DNA of 64,000 nt, taken from NCBI GenBank assembly GCA_965116685.1, contig OZ220707.1, positions 2,046,001 through 2,110,000 on the forward strand, read 5' to 3'. The position numbers and the translations under genes were made by a program. Shown here in pieces: positions 35,188-43,429 of the stretch. Within the stretch, counting starts at the first letter, position 1. The number at the start of each line of letters is the position of its first letter. Under the pieces are notes generated by a model. That model was not told the DNA's origin. It saw nothing but the letters and a program-made list of their open reading frames with translations, and made no database searches. This DNA is from Bin80 sp965116685 (GTDB taxonomy: Bacteria > Bacteroidota > Rhodothermia > Rhodothermales > Bin80).

Positions 35188-35922
35188 TTGCCAAATCTAC
35201 TCATCAATATTGATCACGTTGCAACACTGCGCAATGCTCGCCGTGAAGCGTTTCCAGATCCTGTGAAGGCAGCGTGTCTGTGTGAAGCGTCCGGTGCAGA
35301 CGGGATTGTCTTTCATCTGAGGGAGGATCGACGACACATCAATGATTATGATGTAGTTCGGCTTAAACAGGCTGTACAGGGGAAGCTGGATTTCGAGCTT
35401 TCAACAAACGAGGAGATCGTTGAGATCTGCTGCAGGACATGTCCAGATTTGGCTACACTTGTGCCGGAGCGCCGCGAAGAGATCACTACGGAGGGAGGGC
35501 TGGATGTGATCCGTGGTCAGGCCGCTCTGGCGGTCACCGTGGATCGCTTGAAGAAAGCGGGGATTGGGGAGGTTGCGTTGTTTGTTGATCCTGACGTAGA
35601 TCAGATTCGGGCTGTGCGAGACACAGGTGCCTCCACGATTGAGTTGCATACGGGTGATTTCGCCAATGCACCGGCAGGTCCAGATCAGTTGCATGAGGTA
35701 AGCCGCATTGCGAAGGCGGCAGAATTTGCACATGAATGCGGGCTCATCGTCCACGCGGGCCATGGTCTGGACTACGAGAACTACCGCCTGTTTTCACGCT
35801 CGGTGCCGCATGTCTGTGAAGTATCTATCGGCTTTTCCGTCATTGCCCAGGCAATCTTTACAGGGCTTGGGGTCGCCGTGACGGAAATGGCTCGGCTGGT
35901 CAAGGGACAGGATGCATCCTGA
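35188..35922 (+). CDS. pdxJ: Pyridoxine 5'-phosphate synthase
   Basis: 244 residues from a TTG at 35188 (MPNLLINIDHVATLRNARRE, first residue formylmethionine), matching the family start and the only suitable codon. Family segments: NIDHVATLRNAR, HLREDRRHINDYDV, ELSTNEEIVEI, LVPERREEITTEGGLDV, and HAGHGLDYENY with GFSVIAQAIFTGL. It joins 1-deoxyxylulose 5-phosphate and aminoacetone phosphate product to form pyridoxine phosphate in the DXP-dependent vitamin B6 route. The erythronate-phosphate dehydrogenase of the same route lies 860 bases further on, convergently. It overlaps era by 11 bases. Confidence 0.96.
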   Translation: MPNLLINIDHVATLRNARREAFPDPVKAACLCEASGADGIVFHLREDRRHINDYDVVRLKQAVQGKLDFELSTNEEIVEICCRTCPDLATLVPERREEITTEGGLDVIRGQAALAVTVDRLKKAGIGEVALFVDPDVDQIRAVRDTGASTIELHTGDFANAPAGPDQLHEVSRIAKAAEFAHECGLIVHAGHGLDYENYRLFSRSVPHVCEVSIGFSVIAQAIFTGLGVAVTEMARLVKGQDAS

Positions 35923-36793
35923 AAATTTCAAGAATGGCTATGTGGCCCTGATTGGGAAACCCAATGTCGGCAAAAGTACGCTGTTGAATGCCCTCATGGG
36001 GCAGAAACTCTCCATTGTTACTCCCAAAGCCCAGACGACTCGTCATCGGGTACTGGGGATCCTGACAGAAGAGAACATCCAAATCATTTTTCTGGATACC
36101 CCAGGGATCATGCGCCCCAATACCAGTCTTGATCAGGCCATGATGCGGAAAGTGCGGGATTCGGTAGCAGATGCAGATCTGATCATTTTTATGGTGGATG
36201 CCCGTGCGGATGAGCCGGATTTGCGAGGGTTGAAGACGATCCTGGACCGACCCGCCATCCTGGCACTGAACAAAACAGACCTGGTGAGGCAGGACCGGCT
36301 GCTTCCCTTGGTTGATGCATACACCAATCTGCACTCTTTTAAGGCAGTCGTCCCGATCAGTGCGCTGAAGGAAACCAACCTCGATGCTCTCATGGAGGAG
36401 ATCCGCAACTGCCTCCCATCAGGTCCGGCTCTTTATCCGGCCGAAATGATCAGTGAGCATCCCGAACGGTTTTTTGTTGCGGAGATCATCCGGGAGAAGG
36501 TTTTTGAACAATTCCACCAGGAGATCCCGTATTCGTCTACCGTAATCATTTCCAATTTCGTTGAGCGTGATCAGGCGAAGGACCTGATTGAAGCAGACAT
36601 TATCGTAGAGCGCCCGAGTCAAAAGGGAATTCTTATTGGCGCAAAAGCCCGTGCACTCAAGGTGGTCGGGATCAAGGCACGCCAGGATATTGAGCAGTTT
36701 TTGGCGCGGGATGTATATCTGAAGCTCTTTGTTCGTGTCCGAAAGGACTGGCGTAATCAAGGCCAATTACTGCGATCTTTCGGCTATAAATAG
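35912..36793 (+). CDS. era: GTPase Era
   Basis: 293 residues. GTPase motifs G1 (GKPNVGKSTLLNALMG), G2 region (KAQTTRHRVLGIL), G3 (FLDTPGIM) and G4 (LNKTDLVR) are followed by a KH domain ending in LKLFVRVRKDWRNQGQLLRS. Era binds 16S rRNA and aids 30S subunit maturation. ATG 35912 lies 11 bases inside the end of pdxJ, so the two genes are translationally coupled. Its end overlaps the pdxB end by 10 bases on the other strand. Confidence 0.96.
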   Translation: MHPENFKNGYVALIGKPNVGKSTLLNALMGQKLSIVTPKAQTTRHRVLGILTEENIQIIFLDTPGIMRPNTSLDQAMMRKVRDSVADADLIIFMVDARADEPDLRGLKTILDRPAILALNKTDLVRQDRLLPLVDAYTNLHSFKAVVPISALKETNLDALMEEIRNCLPSGPALYPAEMISEHPERFFVAEIIREKVFEQFHQEIPYSSTVIISNFVERDQAKDLIEADIIVERPSQKGILIGAKARALKVVGIKARQDIEQFLARDVYLKLFVRVRKDWRNQGQLLRSFGYK

Positions 36794-37911
36794 CCAAGAC
36801 CAAGGCCATCGCGCACTGCCCGCACATACGGCAGAGGGATTTCTGTAATGGTATGTCTATTGAAGGCGCGCCGCGGGGGGTAATTGCGGCGGAGTTGGCG
36901 GAACGTTTCTGCAATGTGGTCCTGGGGTACGTGCAGGATTTTTCGCATGCGTGTATCGTCTGCACCGATATCATATAACTGCTGCACGAGCGCATCCAGC
37001 CAGTTGGACCCAGATTCCGGGTTGAGTGAAAGAGGATCCGGTAAATTTTCTTGCAGCAATTGTTCGTAATCCCAGGTTCCCTGAACCTGAAAATGCTGGG
37101 TGACTGCCTCATAGAGCACGATGGTTCCCTGTAGTTTTCCATCTACGGAGTGGCCGGCAATATGCGGAGTGGCTAGCGTAACCTTTTGCAGTAATTCTGG
37201 ATCAGGGACGGGTTCATTTTCCCATACATCAAGAACCGCAGCATCAATCTCTCCAGCCTTCAGGGCTCGTTTAAGTGCCTGATTGTCAATCACGTCCCCT
37301 CTCGAAGTATTCAAAACCCATGCCCCTGGCTTCATGGACCGAAGTTCAGCATCCCCGATGAGGTGATAGGTTTCGGGGGATTTGGGTACATGCAAGGTGA
37401 GAATGTCGGATCTGGTTAAGACGGTTTCCAGGTCCACAAAGTCGGGATGCCCCGCCTTTGCAAGTGGCGGGTCATTTTTCAAAACCCGAAGGCCAAAAGA
37501 GGGAGCTCGTCTCCCAAGGCGTCCGCCAATGTTGCCACATCCAATGATCCCCAGTGTCAGTCCTGTGAGCGCGCGCATCTTCAGAGCGTGCAATCGCAGG
37601 AGTGCAGTCAGAACATACTCCACGACGGAATCTGCATTCGATCCCGGTGCATGTACGAACGGAATTCCTCGCTCCTTTAGATATGATCGATCCACATGGT
37701 CAAACCCGGCGGTCGCCGATCCTACAAAGGTGACTTGGCTCTGTCTTAGAAGACCTTCATGAACCCGGGTTACACTTCTGACCAGAAGCACATTGGCCTG
37801 TGCACAAACCTCTGGTTTGATTGATTCAGCATCCAGCAAATGTACATTTCCTATAGAGGAAAACGCTTCCTTTACACGCGGAATATTTTCGTCTGCCACA
37901 ATGGAAAGCAT
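36784..37911 (-). CDS. pdxB: Erythronate-4-phosphate dehydrogenase
   Basis: 375 residues. A D-2-hydroxyacid dehydrogenase fold with NAD motif GLTLGIIGCGNIGGRLGRRA near residue 120, ILTLHVPKSPETYHLIG, WVLNTSRGDVIDNQALK, VLDVWENEPVPD and the active His in TPHIAGHSVDGKLQGT. The extra C-terminal part after residue 280 is that of PdxB and separates it from simple dehydrogenases. It makes 2-oxo-3-hydroxy-4-phosphobutanoate for vitamin B6. Together with pdxJ and across era, it supports a DXP-dependent B6 pathway. Convergent with era, overlapping by 10 bases. Confidence 0.93.
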   Translation of the reverse strand: MLSIVADENIPRVKEAFSSIGNVHLLDAESIKPEVCAQANVLLVRSVTRVHEGLLRQSQVTFVGSATAGFDHVDRSYLKERGIPFVHAPGSNADSVVEYVLTALLRLHALKMRALTGLTLGIIGCGNIGGRLGRRAPSFGLRVLKNDPPLAKAGHPDFVDLETVLTRSDILTLHVPKSPETYHLIGDAELRSMKPGAWVLNTSRGDVIDNQALKRALKAGEIDAAVLDVWENEPVPDPELLQKVTLATPHIAGHSVDGKLQGTIVLYEAVTQHFQVQGTWDYEQLLQENLPDPLSLNPESGSNWLDALVQQLYDIGADDTRMRKILHVPQDHIAETFRQLRRNYPPRRAFNRHTITEIPLPYVRAVRDGLGLGYL

Positions 37912-38002
37912 GTATCTTTTCTCGCTGGAGTTACGTATTAGACGGCCTAAATGTGTAATTCTTGTTCCCGGAAGATTTTTCCGACTTGATATTAATCAAA
38001 TT

Positions 38003-38656
38003 ATGCGTATAAGAAATAAATATTACTGGAGCGGGCTCTTGGGGCTATTTCTGGTATTGCTTATACCCGCTATGATCGTGTTTGCACCTCCACTTGGTGG
38101 TGGCAAATATTTGTCAGTCCAGCCGCCTCCTGCCCTTTTTGTACCCTCCTATGAGGAAACGTATGCTGCTTTCCAGAATCCATGGGGGATTGAGCCTGTT
38201 CATGTGGGCAACATTGATGGAGAGACCTTATGGCTGGCACGTGCAATGTTTTCGGAGAGTAAAAGGCATGATGAGCAGGAGCTAATTGGTTGGACAGTCC
38301 GAAACCGAGTCGAAGCGAAGCATCGTGGATGTACTTCTTATCAGGAGTGCGTATTGGATCCGTTTCAATTTAGTGCCTTCTTGCCGGGGCAGCCGAAGCA
38401 GAGTTATTATACCAGCTTATTGGAGACTTCGGAAGTAGCTGGTTGGCAAAGAACGTTGGCACTGGCCCATTATATTCGCAATGCTGACGGGCAACTCCGT
38501 CCGTTTAGCCGCAGTGTTCTCCATTTTTATAGCGAGCAATCCATGCTGGATCCGGCTCTTCCCCCCGACTGGGTAGGGGATCTCACCCCGATCATTCCTC
38601 AGCGGAGAATACAGCTGGATGAGCAAAGATTCCGATTTTATTCGGGAGTGAAATAA
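38003..38656 (+). CDS. Membrane-anchored SleB-like cell wall hydrolase
   Basis: 217 residues from ATG 38003 (MRIRNKYYWSGLLGLFLVLL), chosen because it gives an immediate signal anchor; the frame is open earlier, inside the pdxB promoter. After the anchor, NIDGETLWLARAMFSESKRH and ELIGWTVRNRVEAKHRGCTS match the hydrolase-2 (SleB) domain, which cleaves peptidoglycan. FSAFLPGQPKQ and VLHFYSEQSM are later conserved-looking segments. It sits alone between pdxB and an empty region. Whether it acts in wall growth or spore-like turnover cannot be told. Confidence 0.7.
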   Translation: MRIRNKYYWSGLLGLFLVLLIPAMIVFAPPLGGGKYLSVQPPPALFVPSYEETYAAFQNPWGIEPVHVGNIDGETLWLARAMFSESKRHDEQELIGWTVRNRVEAKHRGCTSYQECVLDPFQFSAFLPGQPKQSYYTSLLETSEVAGWQRTLALAHYIRNADGQLRPFSRSVLHFYSEQSMLDPALPPDWVGDLTPIIPQRRIQLDEQRFRFYSGVK

Positions 38657-39240
38657 GAGGGAGTTCTGTCCCAAAGAAGATCGCGTATCCCGGTAGTGTT
38701 CAACGACCATTCGTTTGAGAGCAGGGGTGTGCGATGAGACAGCGCAGCACGATGGCAGTGAATAGGGTATATAACGGGTTGTCTGCCCCTGCCAACGCAT
38801 GCTTTGTCCAATTCGGACTCGTCCCATAACAGAGTTGCTCACTCCTCTGGAATCACCTTACACAGACCCGTACGTGCAGCGATATGGGCGAGCATCGCGG
38901 AATGGAAAAAATGCGCGCACAAAGGTGCCTTGGCAGTGAATTGTGTCGTCTCGAAATTGGCTAGGATCAGCAGAGGTTGAGATGTCAGCTTGTATCATCT
39001 CGGGAGCGGAATAAACTATATCTCCAGAATTGCGTAAAATTGTGTAAATCGAGTGATATGAGCGCTGAGTTTCGTTGGGAACGCATCAATAATAGTCGGC
39101 ATGAGTATGCTTGCAACCGAAGAGGCGGGATCGACCCCGCAGGTAAATTCGCCTGATACTGGACGACGTATTGCTGTATTGCTCCAAACAAGACAGGCAG
39201 CTTAATTCAAATGAACGGATTCGGCAACTAGATCGGAGTT
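38657..39240. other. Intergenic, no gene seen
   Basis: About 580 bases without a convincing gene. Open frames are short, and the text has features of degraded accessory DNA. It should contain the promoter for the serine peptidase gene near 39150-39235. No motif was strong enough to name. Confidence 0.35.
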
Positions 39241-39645
39241 ATGAGAAGGAGCTTTGATCTTTTGGAGCAATCCATTTTTGGAGTGATTAACAAAAAAGCG
39301 TGTCTCCTTGAAGATAAGTTGGAGGGAGATGTTATTTTTTACCATGGTGGAATCCATCCAGGCTATTTTAGGCTTTTTCGTGATTTTGTTGAAAAAGTAA
39401 AATCCAAGTCCAACAGAGAAAACAATGCAATTGCAGTTTTCCTCCGAACTGCGGGTGGTTCGCCTGAAATGGCCGAAATGATGGTTTCGGCTTTGAGAAA
39501 ACATTACGAATCTGTCTATTTCGTAGTGCCTGATTTGGCAATGTCTGCCGGTACAATTCTTTGTATGTCGGCTGATAAAATATACATGGACTACTCCTCA
39601 AGTCTCGGTCCAATTGATCCGCAGGTACCTGCACCAGACACGGGG
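39241..39645 (+). pseudogene. SDH-type serine peptidase (ClpP-crotonase superfamily), 5' part, split by IS110
   Basis: 135 codons up to the insertion. FLRTAGGSPEMAEMMVSALR holds the oxyanion-hole glycines, FVVPDLAMSAGTILCMSADK the nucleophile Ser, and SSSLGPIDPQVPAPDTG leads to the junction. This is the serine dehydrogenase proteinase family, membrane-associated ClpP-like peptidases found in bacteria and archaea. The gene was cut at ACG-GGG (39640-39645) by the IS110 element; its other half is 41637-42113. The joined reading is DTG-YVPALGYLDKV. Confidence 0.85.
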
Positions 39646-39987
39646 GGGACTCTCTACCATTTATGCAAGTAAAAAAGCGGGATTTTAGAATTTTTTTTTT
39701 CAGGCATGATTTTTTGATCGTTTCACTACGAATTTTGCCCGTTTCCGTATGATTTCGCACAGATCTGCCGCCCCCAACTCTTCAATCATCGGGGTTGATC
39801 CTTATAACTTTGCAAGTGATGACATCGCAGACTGCAGATCAGTTGATGTACTCGTGGAATGACAGAGCAAGCCCATAAACTGAGACAACGGGCACCTCAA
39901 TTTTGATGTAATACTCTACCGTTAAGTGAGTGTCAGGATACGAAAATCCTCCACCGCCAGGGGGTTAAGGACAATGGATAGAGCAAT

Positions 39988-41306
39988 TCATGAGGCAGCG
40001 GCGGTTCTACGACTGGGATCAAAGAGGGTCCGATCTCGAAGCATTACGCAAGCGACGGCCAAGAGGCGATCGCCAACCGATCGCAGACACCGGCCGTGGG
40101 TATGCCCTCGCTTACGTAGAGCTTGGTACTTTGCTTTGCTGATGGGATCATGCTGTATCGCGACTCTGCTCCAGTGGTAGACCGCATTGCCCAAGCGGGA
40201 CTGGTAGGCTTTTCGTCGAACGACTTGCCACGATTTTCCAGAACGTTTTGTCACCGGTGCCACCCCACAAAAACATCGCAGGCCTCGATAATTTCGATCG
40301 TAGAGTAATTCATAGCCTTCCGAGATGATCGTTGCCAGGACCATTGGTCCCACCCCTGGAAGGGAGGAGAGGATCTCTACATCGCTCAAGGCTTTTTTAT
40401 CGGTGGATGTTTCCTGCTCAGGTGCCGTGTTCAGCGACGTGCAGTTTGCTGTCGCTGGACCCGGAATGTCGTTGAGCGAATCAAGAATCGTTTCCATGGC
40501 TTGTTTCGCTTCGCTGATCTGCTGTTGAATTACCTTGAGCTGTTGCAGACAAACTTGGATGCAAAACGTTGCGCCCTTCACCGTACCGGGGTCGGCGCTG
40601 ACGGCTTCGGCTCGCAGCTGTGTGAGCACCTCTTCTGCATTCAAACGCCGTATGCGGTGGTTTTTTAGGATCTTTTCTACCGAACTGAGATGAATCCGGC
40701 GTGCACGCTTCGGCGTGAGAACGAGTTTCCAGAGGGCTAGGAACACGGGGGAGTACAACTCGAACTTGAGTTCCAAGAACTGTGGGAAGTACTCCCAGAG
40801 TTCCATTCGGACCTGGTGGACGAGCCGAGTACGTTGGCGGATCAATTCATCGCTGATCCGTGACAACTTACGCAGTTCAGAGATTTTGGGATGCGCAGGT
40901 GCCAGTTTACGGAAACATTCCAGATCGGTCCGGAGGGCATTGGCGAGGACCCAGGCATCTTTGCGATCATCTTTCGACCCTGCAGGCGAGAATCGATCCC
41001 GGAATCGGTCGGATGCTCGCCATGTGGGAGTTGTTTGGGATTGATGGAAAAGACGTGAATCCCACGCCCCAACAGAGCCTCCACAATAGGACCGTGCGGA
41101 ACCTCAATGCCGACGCCAATATGCTCGGCATAACCGTCTGCGTGATCAAGGATCCAATCGACGAATCCTTGGATGCCTTCGCCGGAATGAGAAAACTTCT
41201 TCTCCCCCAGACGGTCCCCCTCTTGGTTCAGGATGCAGGCTTGGTGAAACTGGGACCCCCAGTCAACGCCAACCAGGATAACGAGTTGTTGCAACTTCTT
41301 GGACAT
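39988..41306 (-). pseudogene. IS110-family transposase, frameshifted
   Basis: The first frame (from 41306) begins MSKKLQQLVILVGVDWGSQF, with the first DEDD Asp of the RuvC-like domain, and reaches FSINPKQL at about 41035. It then turns to nonsense text (PHGEHPTDSGIDSRLQGRKM). The expected continuation, DRFRDRFSPAGSKDDRKDAW, followed by VLANALRTDLECFRKLAPAH, is present in another frame and runs on to 39988 with the C-terminal Ser-nucleophile domain (LPGVGPMVLATIISEGYELL, RNYRGLRCFCGVAPVTKRSG). A stray CCACATGGCGAGCATCC, 17 bases, accounts for the shift. So this copy encodes no intact transposase. Confidence 0.85.
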
Positions 41307-41399
41307 AATTCAGTACCTTTTTAAGGTTGGAAAAATGCGGGTCGCCGTGACGTTGCGTCTGTCCCTGTATCAATGCTAATAGCATACACTCTCTACTGG

Positions 41400-41495
41400 A
41401 CGTCTAATCACGGTACTCCCTGGGGTACTAGTCCCCCCCAGGCGTTCTAGACGCAGGGGGCGTTTGGTTACTCCCAGGGAGATTACCCGCGCTAC
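41400..41495 (-). ncRNA. Candidate IS110 bridge RNA (structured 5' end)
   Basis: In the 330-base region upstream of the transposase start, 41411-41490 is far more GC-rich than its surroundings and holds several pairable arms: CCTGGGG with CCCCAGG, GCGT-TCTAG-ACGC, and CTCCC with GGGAG. IS110-group elements are known to encode a bridge RNA here, read in the transposase direction, whose loops recognise target and donor DNA. On the minus strand it contains GGGGGGGACT, identical to the left junction, and TACCCC, complementary to GGGGTA of the target. No expression evidence; ends are estimates. Confidence 0.45.
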
Positions 41496-41636
41496 ATGGT
41501 GCAAAACAAAAATTCTTGTTTTGTAAATCCAGAACATTCAACGGTGCCGCAACTCAAAATCTTCCGCGATATCGAAAAATTTTCATTTGATGATTTACAA
41601 AATTGAACCCTGTTGAACATCATCTATAAGATACAG

Positions 41637-42113
41637 GGGTATGTTCCAGCACTTGGTTATCTTGACAAAGTCAGTGAACTAACAAACAAGGGTAACTTGG
41701 CCCCAGCAGATGTAGTTCTTCTAAGAGGTATAGATTTGGCAAAATTGGCATTGTATGAACAGGCCCGAGATTTGTCCGTAGATCTGCTCAAAAAGTGGTT
41801 GGTTAAGTATAAATTCAAAAACTGGCAAAAGCACAGGACAGATGAAAGGAAAAAGGGGAAACCCGTTACGGATTCGGAAAAGGAAGCCAGAGCGGAGGAA
41901 ATTGCCAGATCGCTGGGAAATCATAAGATGTGGCGTTCTCATGGACGGCGGTTAGACGTTGGAAAGCTAAAGAGCCTTAGAATTGAGATTGATGACTATT
42001 CAGACAACGATGAATTGCGAAATTTGATCAGAGCGTACAATGACCCGCTAACGGGTTACATTGACCAAATGCAGATGCCCTTTTTTCTCCACAATCACCA
42101 TATCAACCTATAG
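41637..42113 (+). pseudogene. SDH-type serine peptidase, 3' part
   Basis: Continues the 39241-39645 frame: GYVPALGYLDKVSELTNKGN and then RGIDLAKLALYEQARDLSVD, KKWLVKYKFKNWQKH, and a C-terminal helix region ending MPFFLHNHHINL. Family members have GY(V/I)PALGYLDKV-like text after the active site, which confirms the join. Nothing before 41637 supplies a family-like start, so the fragment is probably not translated to a useful protein. Confidence 0.85.
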
Positions 42114-42122
42114 GAGGCACAC

Positions 42123-42314
42123 ATGTCACTTCTAAAGAAAATGGAAGATGTTTTGGCTCAGATTGAAGCAAAAGACCAAGGTCGCAGAGATGCCATATGT
42201 CGCGCAGAAGAGCTATCGGACGAGTTTTCCGATATAAAACCAAAAACGGATATTCCCTCACCTGAGCAGTTGATGGGACTCGCCGTTTCCTCCAAAGACG
42301 TTCAGTTGTGGTAA
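42123..42314 (+). CDS. Small helical protein downstream of the serine peptidase
   Basis: 63 residues from ATG 42123 (MSLLKKMEDVLAQIEAKDQG), 9 bases after the peptidase stop, with a good ribosome site AGGAGG at 42112-42117. Residues 1-40 are predicted helical and strongly charged; the tail DIPSPEQLMGLAVSSKDVQL is less so. The tight spacing and its own ribosome site suggest it was a partner or substrate of the peptidase. No family recognised. With the peptidase split, it may be expressed without its partner. Confidence 0.6.
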   Translation: MSLLKKMEDVLAQIEAKDQGRRDAICRAEELSDEFSDIKPKTDIPSPEQLMGLAVSSKDVQLW

Positions 42315-42476
42315 TTCCAAGATAGGATCAGAGAAGATTCGTACTCCGTCATCCTCCAAGTAGCGAAGTGATGGCGTCGACGTTCGTACGAGAATCCAGT
42401 AAGTGATTTGAAGGCGGAATATGTTAGACCTATATTTGCCTCAAAACGAACAAGGTCGTACTAGCATCTATCAGAT

Positions 42477-42719
42477 CTACTCCGCGACAATCTTCTGGAT
42501 AATGTTTTCAACAGCGATCTCTCCCAGATTTCCCTCTACATTCGCGAGATAGTGCCGACAGATTGCCAGATCAAGGGCTTCCATGCTCAAATCGATCGCG
42601 CGCTGCATCCGAATCCGACCGGGAGAGAGCATGATGTTGCACAAGAGAAACCCGCATCCATCATCTGACACGCGGACATGAATGGTATCCTTCCTTATGC
42701 CATCCAATTTTAGGGGCAC
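42477..42719 (-). CDS. Possible small protein downstream of outer-membrane protein
   Basis: 80 residues, MPLKLDGIRKDTIHVRVSDD at the start. It has an alpha/beta look and no hydrophobic stretch; the end is IAVENIIQKIVAE. It starts 17 bases after the stop of the 42737-43354 gene on the same strand, so it may be in one operon. There is no family resemblance I can name and the coding signal is moderate. Confidence 0.4.
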   Translation of the reverse strand: MPLKLDGIRKDTIHVRVSDDGCGFLLCNIMLSPGRIRMQRAIDLSMEALDLAICRHYLANVEGNLGEIAVENIIQKIVAE

Positions 42720-42736
42720 AAATCCAGCGCGGTAAC

Positions 42737-43354
42737 CTAAAGGCCAACGGACAGACGAATCATGGCCATATTGAGCTTTTGGGGGTTACCGACTTGAAGG
42801 GAAATCAATTGAAGAACAATCTCGTTCTCAATAAACTGGGTCAGGCCGAATACGTATGCAATTTCAGGGTACAGGCTAACCGGTCCCAGGTCAATCACTA
42901 GTCCACCTCCGATCTCACCGGCGTAAGAGAGGGCTCTCAGGTCATTACTGAGTTCCTGGTCCGTGTTGGTCGGGATCCGAAATACCGGACCGGCAAAAAC
43001 ATACGGACTCACCACACGTGAAGGCAAACCCATGCGAAGAATCAGGTAGAGTTCAGTCAGTGAGACATCAAAGTTTTCGCGAATTGCAGGATAGTTATCT
43101 TGGATCCCTTCGAGTAATTTCCCGGCGGCCATATATCGTCCACCTGCACGTAGTGCTGCCACCGGACCGAGTGGGAATTCAAACCAAGCCCCCACATGCC
43201 ATCCAGTTTGGCTCTCGAATTTTGTTTCCAACTCGTTGAGGTCAATGTCCCCCAACCGCTGAAAATTTCCACCGGCAGTCACGCCAAAGGTTTGTGCAGG
43301 CGCGTTGGAGGCCAGTAAGGATCCAGCAAAAACGAGAGCGATAAGACGAGTCAT
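42737..43354 (-). CDS. Predicted outer-membrane beta-barrel protein
   Basis: 205 residues from the ATG at 43354 (MTRLIALVFAGSLLASNAPA), which gives a clean signal peptide ending near APAQ-T; an earlier in-frame start at 43417 adds an unlikely 21 residues. The mature part starts FGVTAGGNFQRLGDIDLNEL, alternates polar and hydrophobic residues and includes GRYMAAGKLLEG and PYVFAGPVFRIPTNT, in the style of OmpA-like or PorT-like barrels. The end is MIRLSVGL. It is divergent from bshA, with 75 bases between the starts. Confidence 0.65.
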   Translation of the reverse strand: MTRLIALVFAGSLLASNAPAQTFGVTAGGNFQRLGDIDLNELETKFESQTGWHVGAWFEFPLGPVAALRAGGRYMAAGKLLEGIQDNYPAIRENFDVSLTELYLILRMGLPSRVVSPYVFAGPVFRIPTNTDQELSNDLRALSYAGEIGGGLVIDLGPVSLYPEIAYVFGLTQFIENEIVLQLISLQVGNPQKLNMAMIRLSVGL

Positions 43355-43429
43355 GTTTTTTCTTAAGATTAGGACTGCAACCTTATGCTCACCATTGTGG
43401 TTTCCTGCGAGGACCATTAAAGTTCATTT

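Larger units (their letters stand above)
39646..41636 (-). mobile_element. IS110-family element, about 1.99 kb
   Basis: The left border lies in the G7 run at 39642-39648 and the right border in GGGG at 41636-41639; the exact join is ambiguous within 4 bases. Removing the segment restores an uninterrupted peptidase frame. There are no terminal inverted repeats, as expected for IS110. Non-coding ends are about 340 bases (39646-39987) and 330 bases (41307-41636), on either side of a transposase gene on the minus strand. The upstream end carries a foldable region. Confidence 0.8.

Noticed and set aside
38417..38842. 141-residue minus-strand frame over the end of the SleB-like gene
   Set aside because: Overlaps a better supported gene and shows no domain pattern.
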